A stretch of DNA of 64,000 nt from Thalassobacillus devorans (GCF_011761345.1 NZ_JAASRY010000001.1:1054001-1118000); one strand, 5' to 3'; numbered from the stretch's first letter, positions 46,782-55,670 are shown. Notes: generated by a model not told the origin, from the letters alone. Translations and numbers: made by a program.

Positions 46782-48755
46782 TTGGTATGCTTAAATAATC
46801 GTTTGAAAGAAATAATAAAAGAATTATTAGCAAATGATACACCTGTTACCAGCGAGTATATGTCCAGGTTTTTAGGGGTGACTTCCCGTACGGTTAGGAA
46901 CGATATCTCTTCTATCAATCAAGAATTAAAAAAGATTGGTGTGCAAATTGGCGCACAGCGCGGGGTAGGGTATTTCATCGATCCAAAACCAGATAATGAA
47001 ATTAAAGTATTAATTGAAGAATTATTTCAATTAACAAGCAATACTGAAAATGAATTGCCTGTTTTACCTGAAGAGAGAGTATTGTATATATTAAAAAGCA
47101 TCATTATGGCAGATGACTTTGTTACGATTGAAGAATTAGCTAGTGAACTGTTTGTAAGCAAATCAACAATAGATAATGACTTAAAACAAGTAGAGAAGTT
47201 ATTAAGTAAATTTGATCTCTCTCTATTCAAAAAGCCTAATTATGGAATTAAATTAATGGGCAATGAAATGAATATTCGTTTTTGTTTATCCGCTTATTTA
47301 TCAGATTATAAAAGTGAGCAACTGCAGGAAATTGAGAATAGTTACGACATTACAGAAGATATAGAAATTGATTTAATTAAGGCGGTCACCAAGAAACACA
47401 TTAAACAATTACCATTTAACATTGCGGAATTGCCACTTAATAACCTGATCATGCATATAGCGATTGGAATTAAAAGAATTAAAAAAGGTAAAAGCATTGA
47501 GTCGGGCACCATTGAACTAGGAGAAATTAAAAATCAAAAAGAATATTTTGTCGCTTCACATATTGTTACATCTTTAGAGGAAGCATTTTTTATAAAAATA
47601 CCAGAACAGGAAATAGCCTACATTGCTATTCATCTGCTAGGTGCTAAACGTTTTCAGAATGGGCGCCTTTCTCAAGATGATTTAATTGAATTAATCGGGG
47701 AGAGCACGTATCAATTAATCGAAGAGATTTTAACTGAAATTAAGCGGGTATACCGTATCGAACTAGCTAAAGACGAAGAACTGACATATGGTTTGGGGTT
47801 ACATTTGAAATCAGCTTTGAATCGAGTGAAATATAATATGAACCTCCGAAATCCTATGTTAAAAGAAATTAAGAGTAGTTATCCCTTCGCATTTGAACTT
47901 GCGATAGTTGCTTCCGATATTATACAAAATAAGATTGATGTAACGATCAACGAAGACGAAATAGCTTATATCGCCGTTCATTTAGCGGCTGCAATTGAAC
48001 GAATAAAGAATATGAAGAAACGCGAAGTTAAAAGGGTGGCTGTGGTGTGTTCATCAGGAATGGGGACAGCTAAATTACTCGCCGCAAATATTGAGAGTAA
48101 GTTCCCCGGTATTACAATAGTCGGAACTTACCCCTCATTATCTTTGAAAGATATTAAAAAAGAGGATGTTGATCTGATACTGAGTACTGTGCCGGTAAGT
48201 GAAGAAAGCTCCATACCTACCCTTCAAATCAATGCTATGTTATCTAATCGTGATATTGATAAAGTGAAAGATTACATCTCTAGGGAATATTTGAATGAGA
48301 ATAAAAGTAAAACAAATGAAAAGCTGCAAAATTTATTCAGTGAAGATTTATTTTTTGCAGAAATCAATAAGACAGAACCAGTGGACATTATCAAGTCGAT
48401 GGCAAACACCTTAAATATAAAAGGATATGTTAATGATCATTATCTTGATTCTGTACTCGAACGAGAAAAAGTTTCACCAACATCAATTGGCAATTTAGTA
48501 GCGATACCGCACCCTATAGAAACAAATGCTCTTGAATCATGCATTGCAATCGGACTATTAAAAAAGCAGGTGAAATGGGGAGAGCAACCGGTACAATTAG
48601 TACTTCTTCTCGCCCTCAATGAAAAAGATAAAGAAGAATTCAGTCCTCTCTTCACTAATCTATGGAATTTAGTTCAAGATAAACAATTAGTTGCCGATGT
48701 ATGTAAAACATCCACCTTCCCTGAATTCATGGATAAAATAGAAAGATTTAAATAA
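46782..48755 (+). CDS. PRD-domain transcriptional regulator with PTS EIIB and EIIA domains
   Basis: 657 aa MtlR/LicR-type activator. In order: HTH (about 5-60, LGVTSRTVRNDISSINQEL), a second HTH (about 100-165), PRD1 and PRD2 (about 175-405, conserved His in NNLIMHIAIG and ISYIAIHLLGAK-like stretches), an EIIB-like domain with VAVVCSSGMGTAKLL, and an EIIA domain with the IPHPIET histidine. Such proteins are switched by PTS phosphorylation and activate their own PTS operon. The TTG at 46782, seven bases after GGGAGGG, is the best start; a TTG at 46758 precedes the ribosome site. The TTTAGGAAA repeats at 42.03-42.08 kb are its candidate sites. Confidence 0.87.
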   Translation: MVCLNNRLKEIIKELLANDTPVTSEYMSRFLGVTSRTVRNDISSINQELKKIGVQIGAQRGVGYFIDPKPDNEIKVLIEELFQLTSNTENELPVLPEERVLYILKSIIMADDFVTIEELASELFVSKSTIDNDLKQVEKLLSKFDLSLFKKPNYGIKLMGNEMNIRFCLSAYLSDYKSEQLQEIENSYDITEDIEIDLIKAVTKKHIKQLPFNIAELPLNNLIMHIAIGIKRIKKGKSIESGTIELGEIKNQKEYFVASHIVTSLEEAFFIKIPEQEIAYIAIHLLGAKRFQNGRLSQDDLIELIGESTYQLIEEILTEIKRVYRIELAKDEELTYGLGLHLKSALNRVKYNMNLRNPMLKEIKSSYPFAFELAIVASDIIQNKIDVTINEDEIAYIAVHLAAAIERIKNMKKREVKRVAVVCSSGMGTAKLLAANIESKFPGITIVGTYPSLSLKDIKKEDVDLILSTVPVSEESSIPTLQINAMLSNRDIDKVKDYISREYLNENKSKTNEKLQNLFSEDLFFAEINKTEPVDIIKSMANTLNIKGYVNDHYLDSVLEREKVSPTSIGNLVAIPHPIETNALESCIAIGLLKKQVKWGEQPVQLVLLLALNEKDKEEFSPLFTNLWNLVQDKQLVADVCKTSTFPEFMDKIERFK

Positions 48756-48781
48756 TTGGAAACAGTAAGTGGGGTTAATAT

Positions 48782-49930
48782 ATGAAAATAGTTATCGCTC
48801 CAGATTCATTCAAGGAATGCCTGCCTGCGTATGCAGTTGGGGAAAGTATAAAAAAGGGCTTTTTGACACAAATGCCGGAAGCGGATATAGAAGTTTTCCC
48901 AATGGCGGATGGAGGAGAGGGCACGCTCGAATCCCTTATTTATGCGACAAAGGGCAAAAAGGTCGAAATGGAAACTAGCGACCCATTAGGTAATCATATA
49001 ACTACACACTATGGAATATTAGGTGATAACAAAACCGTTGTCATTGAGATGGCACAAGTAGCCGGATTACAGATTGTCACGGATAAAAATATAAATAAAG
49101 CGTCAACTTTTGGTGTAGGTGAGCTTATCAAAGATGCCATAGATAAAGGGCATCGAAAATTCATTATTGGCCTCGGAGGGAGTGCTACTAATGATGGAGG
49201 AGCAGGGATGCTCCATGCGCTAGGTGGTAAATTTTTTGATGCAGAAGGGGAGCAGGTACCTGTAGGTGGAGGATATGTTAAACAGATTGCAACTGTTGAC
49301 CTTTCGGAAATTCACCCATTAATTTATGACTGTGAAATAATCATCGCGAGTGACGTAGAAAATGAATTATGTGGTCCCCACGGAGCAACGTATGTATTCG
49401 GTCCGCAAAAGGGAGCTAAAGAAGAAGAACTGGCTGAACTAGACAAAGGCATACATCATTATGCCAACTTAATTGAAAATGCCAGTGGTAAAAAACTTCA
49501 AAAAATACCAGGGGCAGGAGCAGCAGGTGGATTGGGGTTCGGGCTATTGGTGTTAGGAGCTGAAATTAGGTCAGGAGCAAGAATTGTTGCTGAAGCTATG
49601 AATCTGGAAAAGTGCCTTCAGACCGCTGATTGGGTTATTACCGGAGAAGGAAAAAGTGATTCTCAATCTTTGTATGGAAAAGTTCCGGTTTACGTGGCTT
49701 CTATAGCAAAAAAATATAGGGCTAAAACGATTTTGCTTTCAGGAGCGTTAGGTAAAGACTATCAACAACTTTATGATTATTTTACAAGCTGTCATTCTAT
49801 TACACGGGGTCCAATAAGTTTGGTAGATTCAATGAAAAATGCAGAAAAGTTACTTTATGATTCCGCTTATAATATTGCAAGACTCATTAGTTTGTCCCCC
49901 AAAAATGATATCAACAAAGGGAGGTTATGA
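48782..49930 (+). CDS. glxK: glycerate kinase (GlxK/GarK family)
   Basis: 382 aa. The sequence begins MKIVIAPDSFKECLPAYAV and has PMADGGEGTLE, GLGGSATNDGGAGML and VITGEGKSDSQSLYGK, all conserved in the type I glycerate kinase family that makes 2-phosphoglycerate. In this operon it would feed glycerate released by the mannosidase into lower glycolysis. E. coli, by contrast, relies on unlinked kinases. It starts 26 bases after the regulator gene and overlaps the next gene by four bases (ATGA). Confidence 0.92.
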   Translation: MKIVIAPDSFKECLPAYAVGESIKKGFLTQMPEADIEVFPMADGGEGTLESLIYATKGKKVEMETSDPLGNHITTHYGILGDNKTVVIEMAQVAGLQIVTDKNINKASTFGVGELIKDAIDKGHRKFIIGLGGSATNDGGAGMLHALGGKFFDAEGEQVPVGGGYVKQIATVDLSEIHPLIYDCEIIIASDVENELCGPHGATYVFGPQKGAKEEELAELDKGIHHYANLIENASGKKLQKIPGAGAAGGLGFGLLVLGAEIRSGARIVAEAMNLEKCLQTADWVITGEGKSDSQSLYGKVPVYVASIAKKYRAKTILLSGALGKDYQQLYDYFTSCHSITRGPISLVDSMKNAEKLLYDSAYNIARLISLSPKNDINKGRL

Positions 49931-50799
49931 CTTTGGGGAATGTGGCCATCGGACAAATCACACCAGTAACTGGGCAAAAAAACAAAAACCTAGTAAAAAT
50001 GAAACAACATATAATCCAAGCCTCCCAAAAACATGTTGGGTTGGTGGTGTTTCCAGAGCTTGCTTTAACTGGTTACAACTGTGGAGATGATTTCTTTGAA
50101 GTAGCTGAACAAATTCCAGGAGAAGCGACTCACTTTTTCACAAAGCTAGCAGAAGAATATAACATGTATATTATTTGGGGCATGCCTGAAAAAAGTTTAA
50201 ATGGGATTCTTTATAATGCAGCTGTGCTAGTTGGCCCTGAGGGTTATATTGGAAAGTGGAGAAAGAATACATTGCCTGGACATGCTACCGACAAAACCGG
50301 TCCTGGTGCTTTTCCTGACAGGAGATACTTTAAGGCAGGAGAAGGTTTGCCAGTCTTTGATACGAAAATCGGAAAGATCGGTGTCCTGATATGTTATGAT
50401 ATTTTCTTTCCTGAGCTTGCCCGTATGTTAACCTTACAAGGTGCAGATATTTTGGTAGGGATTTCAGGATCTCCAACCTTTGAAAAAGAAATCTTTGAAC
50501 CCATTATTAAAGTAAGGGCAATGGAAAATACAGTGAATATTGTATATACAAACTTAGTTGGTATAGAGGGGGAAACTGAATATTGGGGAGGAGGTTGCAT
50601 CATAGGAGCTGGGGAAAAAGATACAAAGGTTCCAGGAAGCCCCCTTGTATGTAAGGCTCCTTATGATGAGGAAGGAATTACGATAGGAAAACTTGATGTT
50701 CAAGAATATAATAAAATCCGTCCTTATTTCCCTGTATTAAGAGATCTAACAACGAGGATGTATGAACAATTAGGCGAACTTCATAGAAAGATTACGTGA
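49927..50799 (+). CDS. carbon-nitrogen hydrolase (nitrilase superfamily amidase)
   Basis: 290 aa. The catalytic triad is intact: Glu44 (VVFPELALTGY), Lys113 (GKWRKNTLPG) and Cys156 (GVLICYDIFFPE). Members hydrolyse amides, nitriles or N-carbamoyl compounds in the cytosol. It is translationally coupled to glycerate kinase by an ATGA overlap and is the last gene of the mannosylglycerate-type operon, so its substrate should belong to that pathway. Mannosylglyceramide, the amide form known from Rhodothermus marinus, or glyceramide released from it, would fit; this is an inference. Confidence 0.85.
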   Translation: MTLGNVAIGQITPVTGQKNKNLVKMKQHIIQASQKHVGLVVFPELALTGYNCGDDFFEVAEQIPGEATHFFTKLAEEYNMYIIWGMPEKSLNGILYNAAVLVGPEGYIGKWRKNTLPGHATDKTGPGAFPDRRYFKAGEGLPVFDTKIGKIGVLICYDIFFPELARMLTLQGADILVGISGSPTFEKEIFEPIIKVRAMENTVNIVYTNLVGIEGETEYWGGGCIIGAGEKDTKVPGSPLVCKAPYDEEGITIGKLDVQEYNKIRPYFPVLRDLTTRMYEQLGELHRKIT

Positions 50800-50851
50800 A
50801 CAGCTCTGGGTTATGAGATAATAACTTGAAATCTATAAAGAAAAAAGGAGC

Positions 50852-50884
50852 AAAAAACCATCATTGATTTGATGGTTTTTTTGT
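50852..50884 (+). terminator. terminator of the mannosylglycerate-type operon
   Basis: AAAAAACCATCA and GATGGTTTTTTT form a stem ending in a seven-T run. Confidence 0.9.
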
Positions 50885-51083
50885 TTCTGGGTAGTTTTGA
50901 GCGCCTGCAAATATTTTAATCTTTGCCTACTATATAGAATCAAAATTATCGTACTTCTTTCACTGAAAAAAATAGTGTTATAGATAACCAGGCGATTCGA
51001 GAGCAACAAAAGGTTAGAAGGAAACTTGACTTGATCTGAGTAGTGTTTTTATGAAAAGCAACCTTGGCAAAAAAATTTTTATA

Positions 51084-51098
51084 AATTTTCAGAAAATA
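51084..51098 (+). promoter_or_regulatory. CodY box
   Basis: AATTTTCAGAAAATA matches the CodY consensus AATTTTCWGAAAATT at 14 of 15 positions and abuts the -35 of the sugar-acid operon. CodY binding there would repress the operon when branched-chain amino acids and GTP are plentiful. Confidence 0.65.
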
Positions 51099-51127
51099 TT
51101 GACTTCTATTACCGTATCCTGTAAAGT
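51099..51127 (+). promoter_or_regulatory. sigma-A promoter of the sugar-acid operon
   Basis: TTGACT (51099-51104), a 17-base spacer and TAAAGT (51122-51127). It lies 67 bases before the first start codon. Confidence 0.7.
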
Positions 51128-51157
51128 AAACTAAATTAATTCAACATACAAAATATT

Positions 51158-51175
51158 AGTTCAGAATACTGAACT
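51158..51175 (+). promoter_or_regulatory. dyad, candidate IclR-family operator
   Basis: AGTTCAGAATACTGAACT has perfect 7-bp arms around AATA. It lies about 25 bases after the likely transcription start and just before the ribosome site, a good place for repression by the IclR protein encoded second in the operon. Confidence 0.55.
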
Positions 51176-51193
51176 GAAGGAGGTAATGCAATA

Positions 51194-51856
51194 GTGTGGG
51201 AAAATGAAAAAGAGGTATTTCAGTTAATGAAAGATAAGCTTTATGCGGCGGTGATTTGTGATACATTAGATGACTTGGATTTCAGGAACCAGGCAATGAG
51301 AGAAGACATCAGACCTTTAGATGACGACACGGTATTAGTAGGAAAAGCCAAAACGGTTTTGGCAGCGGATGTTTATCATGAACATGAAAACCCTTATGAA
51401 CAAGAAATCAATGCAATTGACAGTATCGAAGAAGATGAAGTCGTTGTGGCAGGAACCAATCATTCTGTACGTAATGGACTTTGGGGAGAATTACTTTCTA
51501 CTGCTTCAAAAATGCGAGGGGCCAGAGGAGCGGTTATTGACGGTCTAATTAGAGATACGAAAAAAATTCTTGAGCTTGGTTTTCCGGTTTATTGTACAGG
51601 TTTCAAGCCTGTTGACTCAAAGGGAAGAGGTGTAGTGATCGATTATGATTGCCCCGTAGAGGTCGGCGGAGTGCTGGTCCATCCGAATGACGTGGTGTTC
51701 GGGGATAGAGATGGTGTAGTAGTGATTCCTAGAGCAGTTTTTCAAGAAACTGTGGAAAAGGCGTTGGATAAGGTGAACAGCGAAAACCAAACAAGAAACG
51801 AATTACTCGATGGGAAGCTTTTGAAAGACGTTTACGAAAAATATGGGGTTTTATAA
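51194..51856 (+). CDS. RraA-like / HMG-aldolase-fold protein
   Basis: 220 aa, RraA/demethylmenaquinone-methyltransferase-like fold, recognisable from LWGELL, GARGAVIDGLIRD and the DVVFGDRDGVVVIP stretch. Family members include 4-hydroxy-4-methyl-2-oxoglutarate aldolases. Here the acidic residue expected three positions after the Arg-Asp (R120-D121) is Lys124, so classical metal-dependent aldolase activity is doubtful. It starts with GTG at 51194 behind GGAGGT. As first gene of the sugar-acid operon it may act on a 2-oxo acid intermediate; its role is unproven. Confidence 0.75.
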   Translation: MWENEKEVFQLMKDKLYAAVICDTLDDLDFRNQAMREDIRPLDDDTVLVGKAKTVLAADVYHEHENPYEQEINAIDSIEEDEVVVAGTNHSVRNGLWGELLSTASKMRGARGAVIDGLIRDTKKILELGFPVYCTGFKPVDSKGRGVVIDYDCPVEVGGVLVHPNDVVFGDRDGVVVIPRAVFQETVEKALDKVNSENQTRNELLDGKLLKDVYEKYGVL

Positions 51857-51869
51857 AAGGGGAGAAGGC

Positions 51870-52649
51870 ATGTCAAGCTACAAGGTACCAGCTCTGGAAA
51901 AAACAATAGCTATCCTGAATCTTCTCGAGCAGTCCCCTGACGGTCTTACAGCTACAGAATTTTATAAAGAGCTGAAGCTTCCAAAAACATCTGTATTCTC
52001 AATTTTGAGCGTATTGGAAGAAAATGAATTTGTTAAAAAGAAAGCGAATGGCAAGTATATTCTGGGAGTAAGACTTTTTCACTTAGGCATGTCGTATTTA
52101 GAAAATCTGGATTTAGTGAAAGTCAGCAGGCCATATTTACAACAGTTAATGAGAGATACAGGTTATACCATTCATTTAGGCGTCATGGATAAAGATGAGG
52201 TCGTCTATGTCGATAAAGTGGAAGCGAATACATTTGTCCAATTTTCCACCTACCCGGGTAAACGTCTTGAGTTCCATACTTGTGGGATAGGAAAGGCGAT
52301 AGCTGCTTATTATGATCGAAAAAGCTTGAATGAACTTCTGTCTAATGACTTAAAATCGTATACTCCCGCTACCATTACAAAACCTGACGAACTTCTGAAA
52401 GAGTTTGAAAAGGTAAGGAATAATGGGTTTGCGTTGGAGGATGAGGAAGGAGAACCAGGTATCAGATGTATAGGGGTTCCTATATTCGGAAAGGACGGAA
52501 ACGTAATTGCTGGCATTAGTCTGACAGCTTTGACCGTACATTTAACAGACAAGTTGGTTGATGATATAGCTGGGCAAGTAATAAAAACAGGCAAAAAGAT
52601 ATCGAATGAATTCGGTGGGAGTTACCAGCTTGAAAAAATTAAAGGGTAG
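51870..52649 (+). CDS. IclR-family transcriptional regulator
   Basis: 259 aa. A winged helix occupies about 8-70 (ALEKTIAILNLLEQSPDGLT, LPKTSVFSILSVLEEN) and the IclR ligand-binding domain fills the rest (GYTIHLGVMDKDEVVYVDKV, CGIGKAIAAY, GIRCIGVPIFG). IclR proteins commonly control sugar-acid and aromatic catabolism. The ATG at 51870 follows GGGGAGAAGG. It lies second in the operon it probably regulates, through the dyad at 51158-51175. The effector is likely a pathway intermediate such as a 2-keto-3-deoxy acid, by analogy with KdgR. Confidence 0.88.
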   Translation: MSSYKVPALEKTIAILNLLEQSPDGLTATEFYKELKLPKTSVFSILSVLEENEFVKKKANGKYILGVRLFHLGMSYLENLDLVKVSRPYLQQLMRDTGYTIHLGVMDKDEVVYVDKVEANTFVQFSTYPGKRLEFHTCGIGKAIAAYYDRKSLNELLSNDLKSYTPATITKPDELLKEFEKVRNNGFALEDEEGEPGIRCIGVPIFGKDGNVIAGISLTALTVHLTDKLVDDIAGQVIKTGKKISNEFGGSYQLEKIKG

Positions 52650-52660
52650 GGGGAAGACTG

Positions 52661-53881
52661 ATGAAACACAAAGTTTTCTTTTTATTAATTTCTGTTATGT
52701 TGATGGGGATCTTAGCAGCCTGCAGCAGTGAGGAGACTTCAGGAAATAACAGCAAAGAAAGCGGGACACAATCTATTGAGCTCTGGCATTATTTTGAAGG
52801 TAACTTGAAAGATGTTCTGGAAGATAATGTAACAAAATACAATGAGTCGCAGGATAAGGTGGAAGTGAAGCTGACCTTTGTTCCTTATGGTGAACTTAAT
52901 AACCAGCTTTTGATCTCAGGCACAAATGACGCTACCCCGGATCTTGTCATTACTGGAATCAATGAAGTGCAGCTGTTTGCAGAATCCGGTGTATTAGAGG
53001 ATATGACAGCCAACGTAGAAGAATGGGAAAATAACGACCAGATCACAGAAGATATCATGGATATTCATAAAGTCGATGACAATGTGTATGGTCTTCCGAT
53101 TAAAACGAATGCGATCGTTATGTTTTACAACAAAGACATGGTTGAGGAGCCGCCGACAACTTGGGAAGAGTTGAAGAAAACAGCAGCTGATGCAACGGAT
53201 GGTAAACAGACGGGATTTTTAGCCTCGGCCCATAATTCCCAGCAGGGTACTGCTTCCTGGATTCCTTTTCTGATATCAGCCGGTGAGGATATTACGACAA
53301 TCGGAAGTGATGGAGGAAAAGAGGCTCTACAGCTATGGAAAGACATGGTGGATGAAGGATCGATGTCCTCAGAAGCTGTCAATAAAACGATCATGGATGC
53401 TCAGGTAGACTTTCAGAATGGGAACACGGCAATGACACTGACCGGTCCTTGGTTCATACCTGAATTAGAGGCGAATGCCCCTGACTTGAATTGGGGAGTA
53501 GCTGAAATTCCTAAGGACGAGAAGCATGTGTCGCTTGTAGGTGGGGAAAGTATCTCGATGGGTAAAGGAGCAAATAAAGAGGCAGCCTGGGATTTTATCA
53601 GCTGGTTCCTTGAGCCGGAGAATCATTTTGAATATGCGAAAGCAACGGGTGACTTTCCAGCATTAGAGGATGCATTCAATGAACCTTATTTCCAGGATGA
53701 CCCAGTGAAGCAGGTGTTTGTCAATGTTATTAAATCCTCGTCAGGCTATGGTTGGGGTGAGAATCAGGGAGATTTCAATCAAATTGTCTATACGGCCATG
53801 CAAAAAGCGTTGACAGGAGAAGCCACGGTAGAAGAGGCCGTTACAGAAGCTCAACAGAAAGTGGACCAAATCTTGCAATAA
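52661..53881 (+). CDS. ABC transporter sugar-binding lipoprotein
   Basis: 406 aa family 1 solute-binding protein (MalE/UgpB type). The signal peptide ends in lipobox LAAC with Cys21, followed by a short Ser/Glu/Asn linker. The fold begins IELWHYFEGNLKDVL and contains the conserved FNNGNTAM-type stretch as FQNGNTAMTLTGPW. It captures a sugar or glycoside outside the membrane and delivers it to the next two permeases. It starts 11 bases after iclR with a GGGGGA site. A stem-loop follows, probably keeping binding-protein mRNA in excess. Confidence 0.9.
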   Translation: MKHKVFFLLISVMLMGILAACSSEETSGNNSKESGTQSIELWHYFEGNLKDVLEDNVTKYNESQDKVEVKLTFVPYGELNNQLLISGTNDATPDLVITGINEVQLFAESGVLEDMTANVEEWENNDQITEDIMDIHKVDDNVYGLPIKTNAIVMFYNKDMVEEPPTTWEELKKTAADATDGKQTGFLASAHNSQQGTASWIPFLISAGEDITTIGSDGGKEALQLWKDMVDEGSMSSEAVNKTIMDAQVDFQNGNTAMTLTGPWFIPELEANAPDLNWGVAEIPKDEKHVSLVGGESISMGKGANKEAAWDFISWFLEPENHFEYAKATGDFPALEDAFNEPYFQDDPVKQVFVNVIKSSSGYGWGENQGDFNQIVYTAMQKALTGEATVEEAVTEAQQKVDQILQ

Positions 53882-53895
53882 AACATTTGGAAGTT

Positions 53896-53932
53896 GGAGC
53901 ACCCTGGAAAGCTTCACACTGGGGTGCTTCGC
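53896..53932 (+). terminator. intercistronic hairpin after the binding-protein gene
   Basis: GAGCACCC (53897-53904) pairs with GGGGTGCTTC (53921-53930) around a 16-base loop. There is no proper T-run, so it is more likely an mRNA-stabilising or attenuating element than a full terminator. Confidence 0.55.
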
Positions 53933-53952
53933 CATAAGGGGCTTGATTTTCA

Positions 53953-54834
53953 ATGAAAAAAAGATTTGAAAATTATAGTTTTGTATTACCTGCAATCGTT
54001 TTTTTGATGATCTTTTTATTGTATCCATTTGCTTTTAACATTTATTTGAGTTTTCGTGATATCAACATCGGCAATCTTGTACAGGGGGATAGTCCTTTCA
54101 TCGGGCTGGAAAACTATAAAACGATTCTGAGTGAGCCTTTGTTCTACAAATCATTGACCCAGACCGTGATTTTCACCTTTTTCACTCTGGTGGTGTCTAC
54201 TTCAATCGGTTTCCTGTTAGCAAGCTATTTCAACAAGGCGTTCCCGGGTAATAAGTGGATGCGATCGATTATGTTGTTAGGCTGGATGACACCGATTATT
54301 ATTGTCGGAACGATTTTTAAATGGATGCTTGATGGGAAGTACGGAATCGTAAATAATATGCTGGTCAACATAGGATTAATGAATTCGCCTATCAACTGGC
54401 TATCAGACATCGATACTGCATTATTTGCGGTTACTGTGACGAACATCTGGTTGAGCATCCCTTTCAGTATGATTATCCTGCTTTCCGGATTACAAGGAAT
54501 CCCCACGTATGTATATGAACCGGCCACCATTGATGGGGCGAGTAGATGGCAGAAGTTTCGTTACATCACCTTGCCTTTGATGACTCCGACGATATCTATT
54601 CTATTAATATTAGGTTTGATCTACACCTTCAAGGTATTCGATGTGATTTATATCATGACAGCCGGAGGTCCAGCTAATTCGACGCAGGTGGTTTCCTATT
54701 TAGCATACGAATTATCGTTTAACCTCTTCCGTTTCGGCGAAGGAGCAGCATTATCAAACCTTGCCCTCTTCATCATCGCATTTTTCGCCATTTTGTATGT
54801 TAGAAAGGTCCAAAAGGAGAGTGTGGTACATTGA
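53953..54834 (+). CDS. sugar ABC transporter permease 1 (MalF/UgpA type)
   Basis: 293 aa with six predicted membrane segments. The EAA loop is visible as YEPATIDGASRWQKFRYITLPLM, where the cytoplasmic ATPase docks. It forms a heterodimeric channel with the next gene product. No ATPase gene is present in the operon, so a shared MsmX-type ATPase elsewhere probably energises it, as is common in Bacillus. Confidence 0.9.
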   Translation: MKKRFENYSFVLPAIVFLMIFLLYPFAFNIYLSFRDINIGNLVQGDSPFIGLENYKTILSEPLFYKSLTQTVIFTFFTLVVSTSIGFLLASYFNKAFPGNKWMRSIMLLGWMTPIIIVGTIFKWMLDGKYGIVNNMLVNIGLMNSPINWLSDIDTALFAVTVTNIWLSIPFSMIILLSGLQGIPTYVYEPATIDGASRWQKFRYITLPLMTPTISILLILGLIYTFKVFDVIYIMTAGGPANSTQVVSYLAYELSFNLFRFGEGAALSNLALFIIAFFAILYVRKVQKESVVH

Positions 54835-55646
54835 GAAAAAAATGGGCACTTTCTTTATTCGGCTTGATTATCGTAGCGGTTTATTTATTTCCAATCTACT
54901 GGATGGTAGCGACATCTTTAAAACCTACTTCTGCAATATTCAGTGATATCAATATCATACCTGCTCAAATCACCTTAGAATCCTATCAAAATATCCTGAC
55001 ACAAAATTATCCCTTCCTCACTTACATGAAAAATAGTTTGATTATAAGTGTCGGTGTTACTGTAGGAAACTTGTTGCTGGGAGCTCCAGCAGCTTATGCC
55101 CTGGCCAGAACTAGAATCACTGGCTATGTATGGCTCATCATGTTCATCCTGATTGTCCAGATGTTCCCGAGTAACATGCTTGCCCTGCCCCTTTACACCA
55201 TCTTTTCTAAGCTGGGGTTGATTAATTCATTATTTGGGGTCATTCTTGCTGATATGACTTTGACGTTACCGTTTGTAATCTTGATTCTAAGAACTTCTTA
55301 TTTAAATATACCTGTTGATTTAGAGGATGCTGCTTCTATAGATGGCTGTGGTAAATGGAGAGCTTTTTACTCTATTATTCTACCATTAGTAAGACCAGGA
55401 CTGCTGACGTGTGCCGCCTTCAGTTTCATTTTATCTTGGGGTGAATTCCTTTATGCGCTGACCTTTCTGAAACAGAATGATATGTGGACAATAACGCTTG
55501 GGATGAGACAGTTCGTTGGACAGTTCGGAACAAACTGGGGAAGTATGATGGCCTTGTCGGCATTATCTTCGCTGCCTATTATCATCATCTTTATGGCTAC
55601 TCAGAAATACATTGCAGGTGGGTTATCATCTGGGGCGGTTAAATAA
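54831..55646 (+). CDS. sugar ABC transporter permease 2 (MalG/UgpE type)
   Basis: 271 aa with six membrane segments and the EAA loop LEDAASIDGCGKWRAFYSII. The TTG at 54831 overlaps the upstream stop by four bases (TTGA), with AAGGAGAG nine bases before it, so translation is coupled. It completes the membrane part of the importer. Confidence 0.9.
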   Translation: MRKKWALSLFGLIIVAVYLFPIYWMVATSLKPTSAIFSDINIIPAQITLESYQNILTQNYPFLTYMKNSLIISVGVTVGNLLLGAPAAYALARTRITGYVWLIMFILIVQMFPSNMLALPLYTIFSKLGLINSLFGVILADMTLTLPFVILILRTSYLNIPVDLEDAASIDGCGKWRAFYSIILPLVRPGLLTCAAFSFILSWGEFLYALTFLKQNDMWTITLGMRQFVGQFGTNWGSMMALSALSSLPIIIIFMATQKYIAGGLSSGAVK

Positions 55647-55670
55647 TTTTATAAAACAAGGAGGTAACCA

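Larger units (their letters stand above)
50800..51193. other. 394-bp gap between the two catabolic operons
   Basis: It contains the terminator of the first operon (50852-50884), about 170 bases of AT-rich DNA with no recognisable signal, then the control region of the second operon: CodY-like box, -35/-10 and a dyad. Confidence 0.75.
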
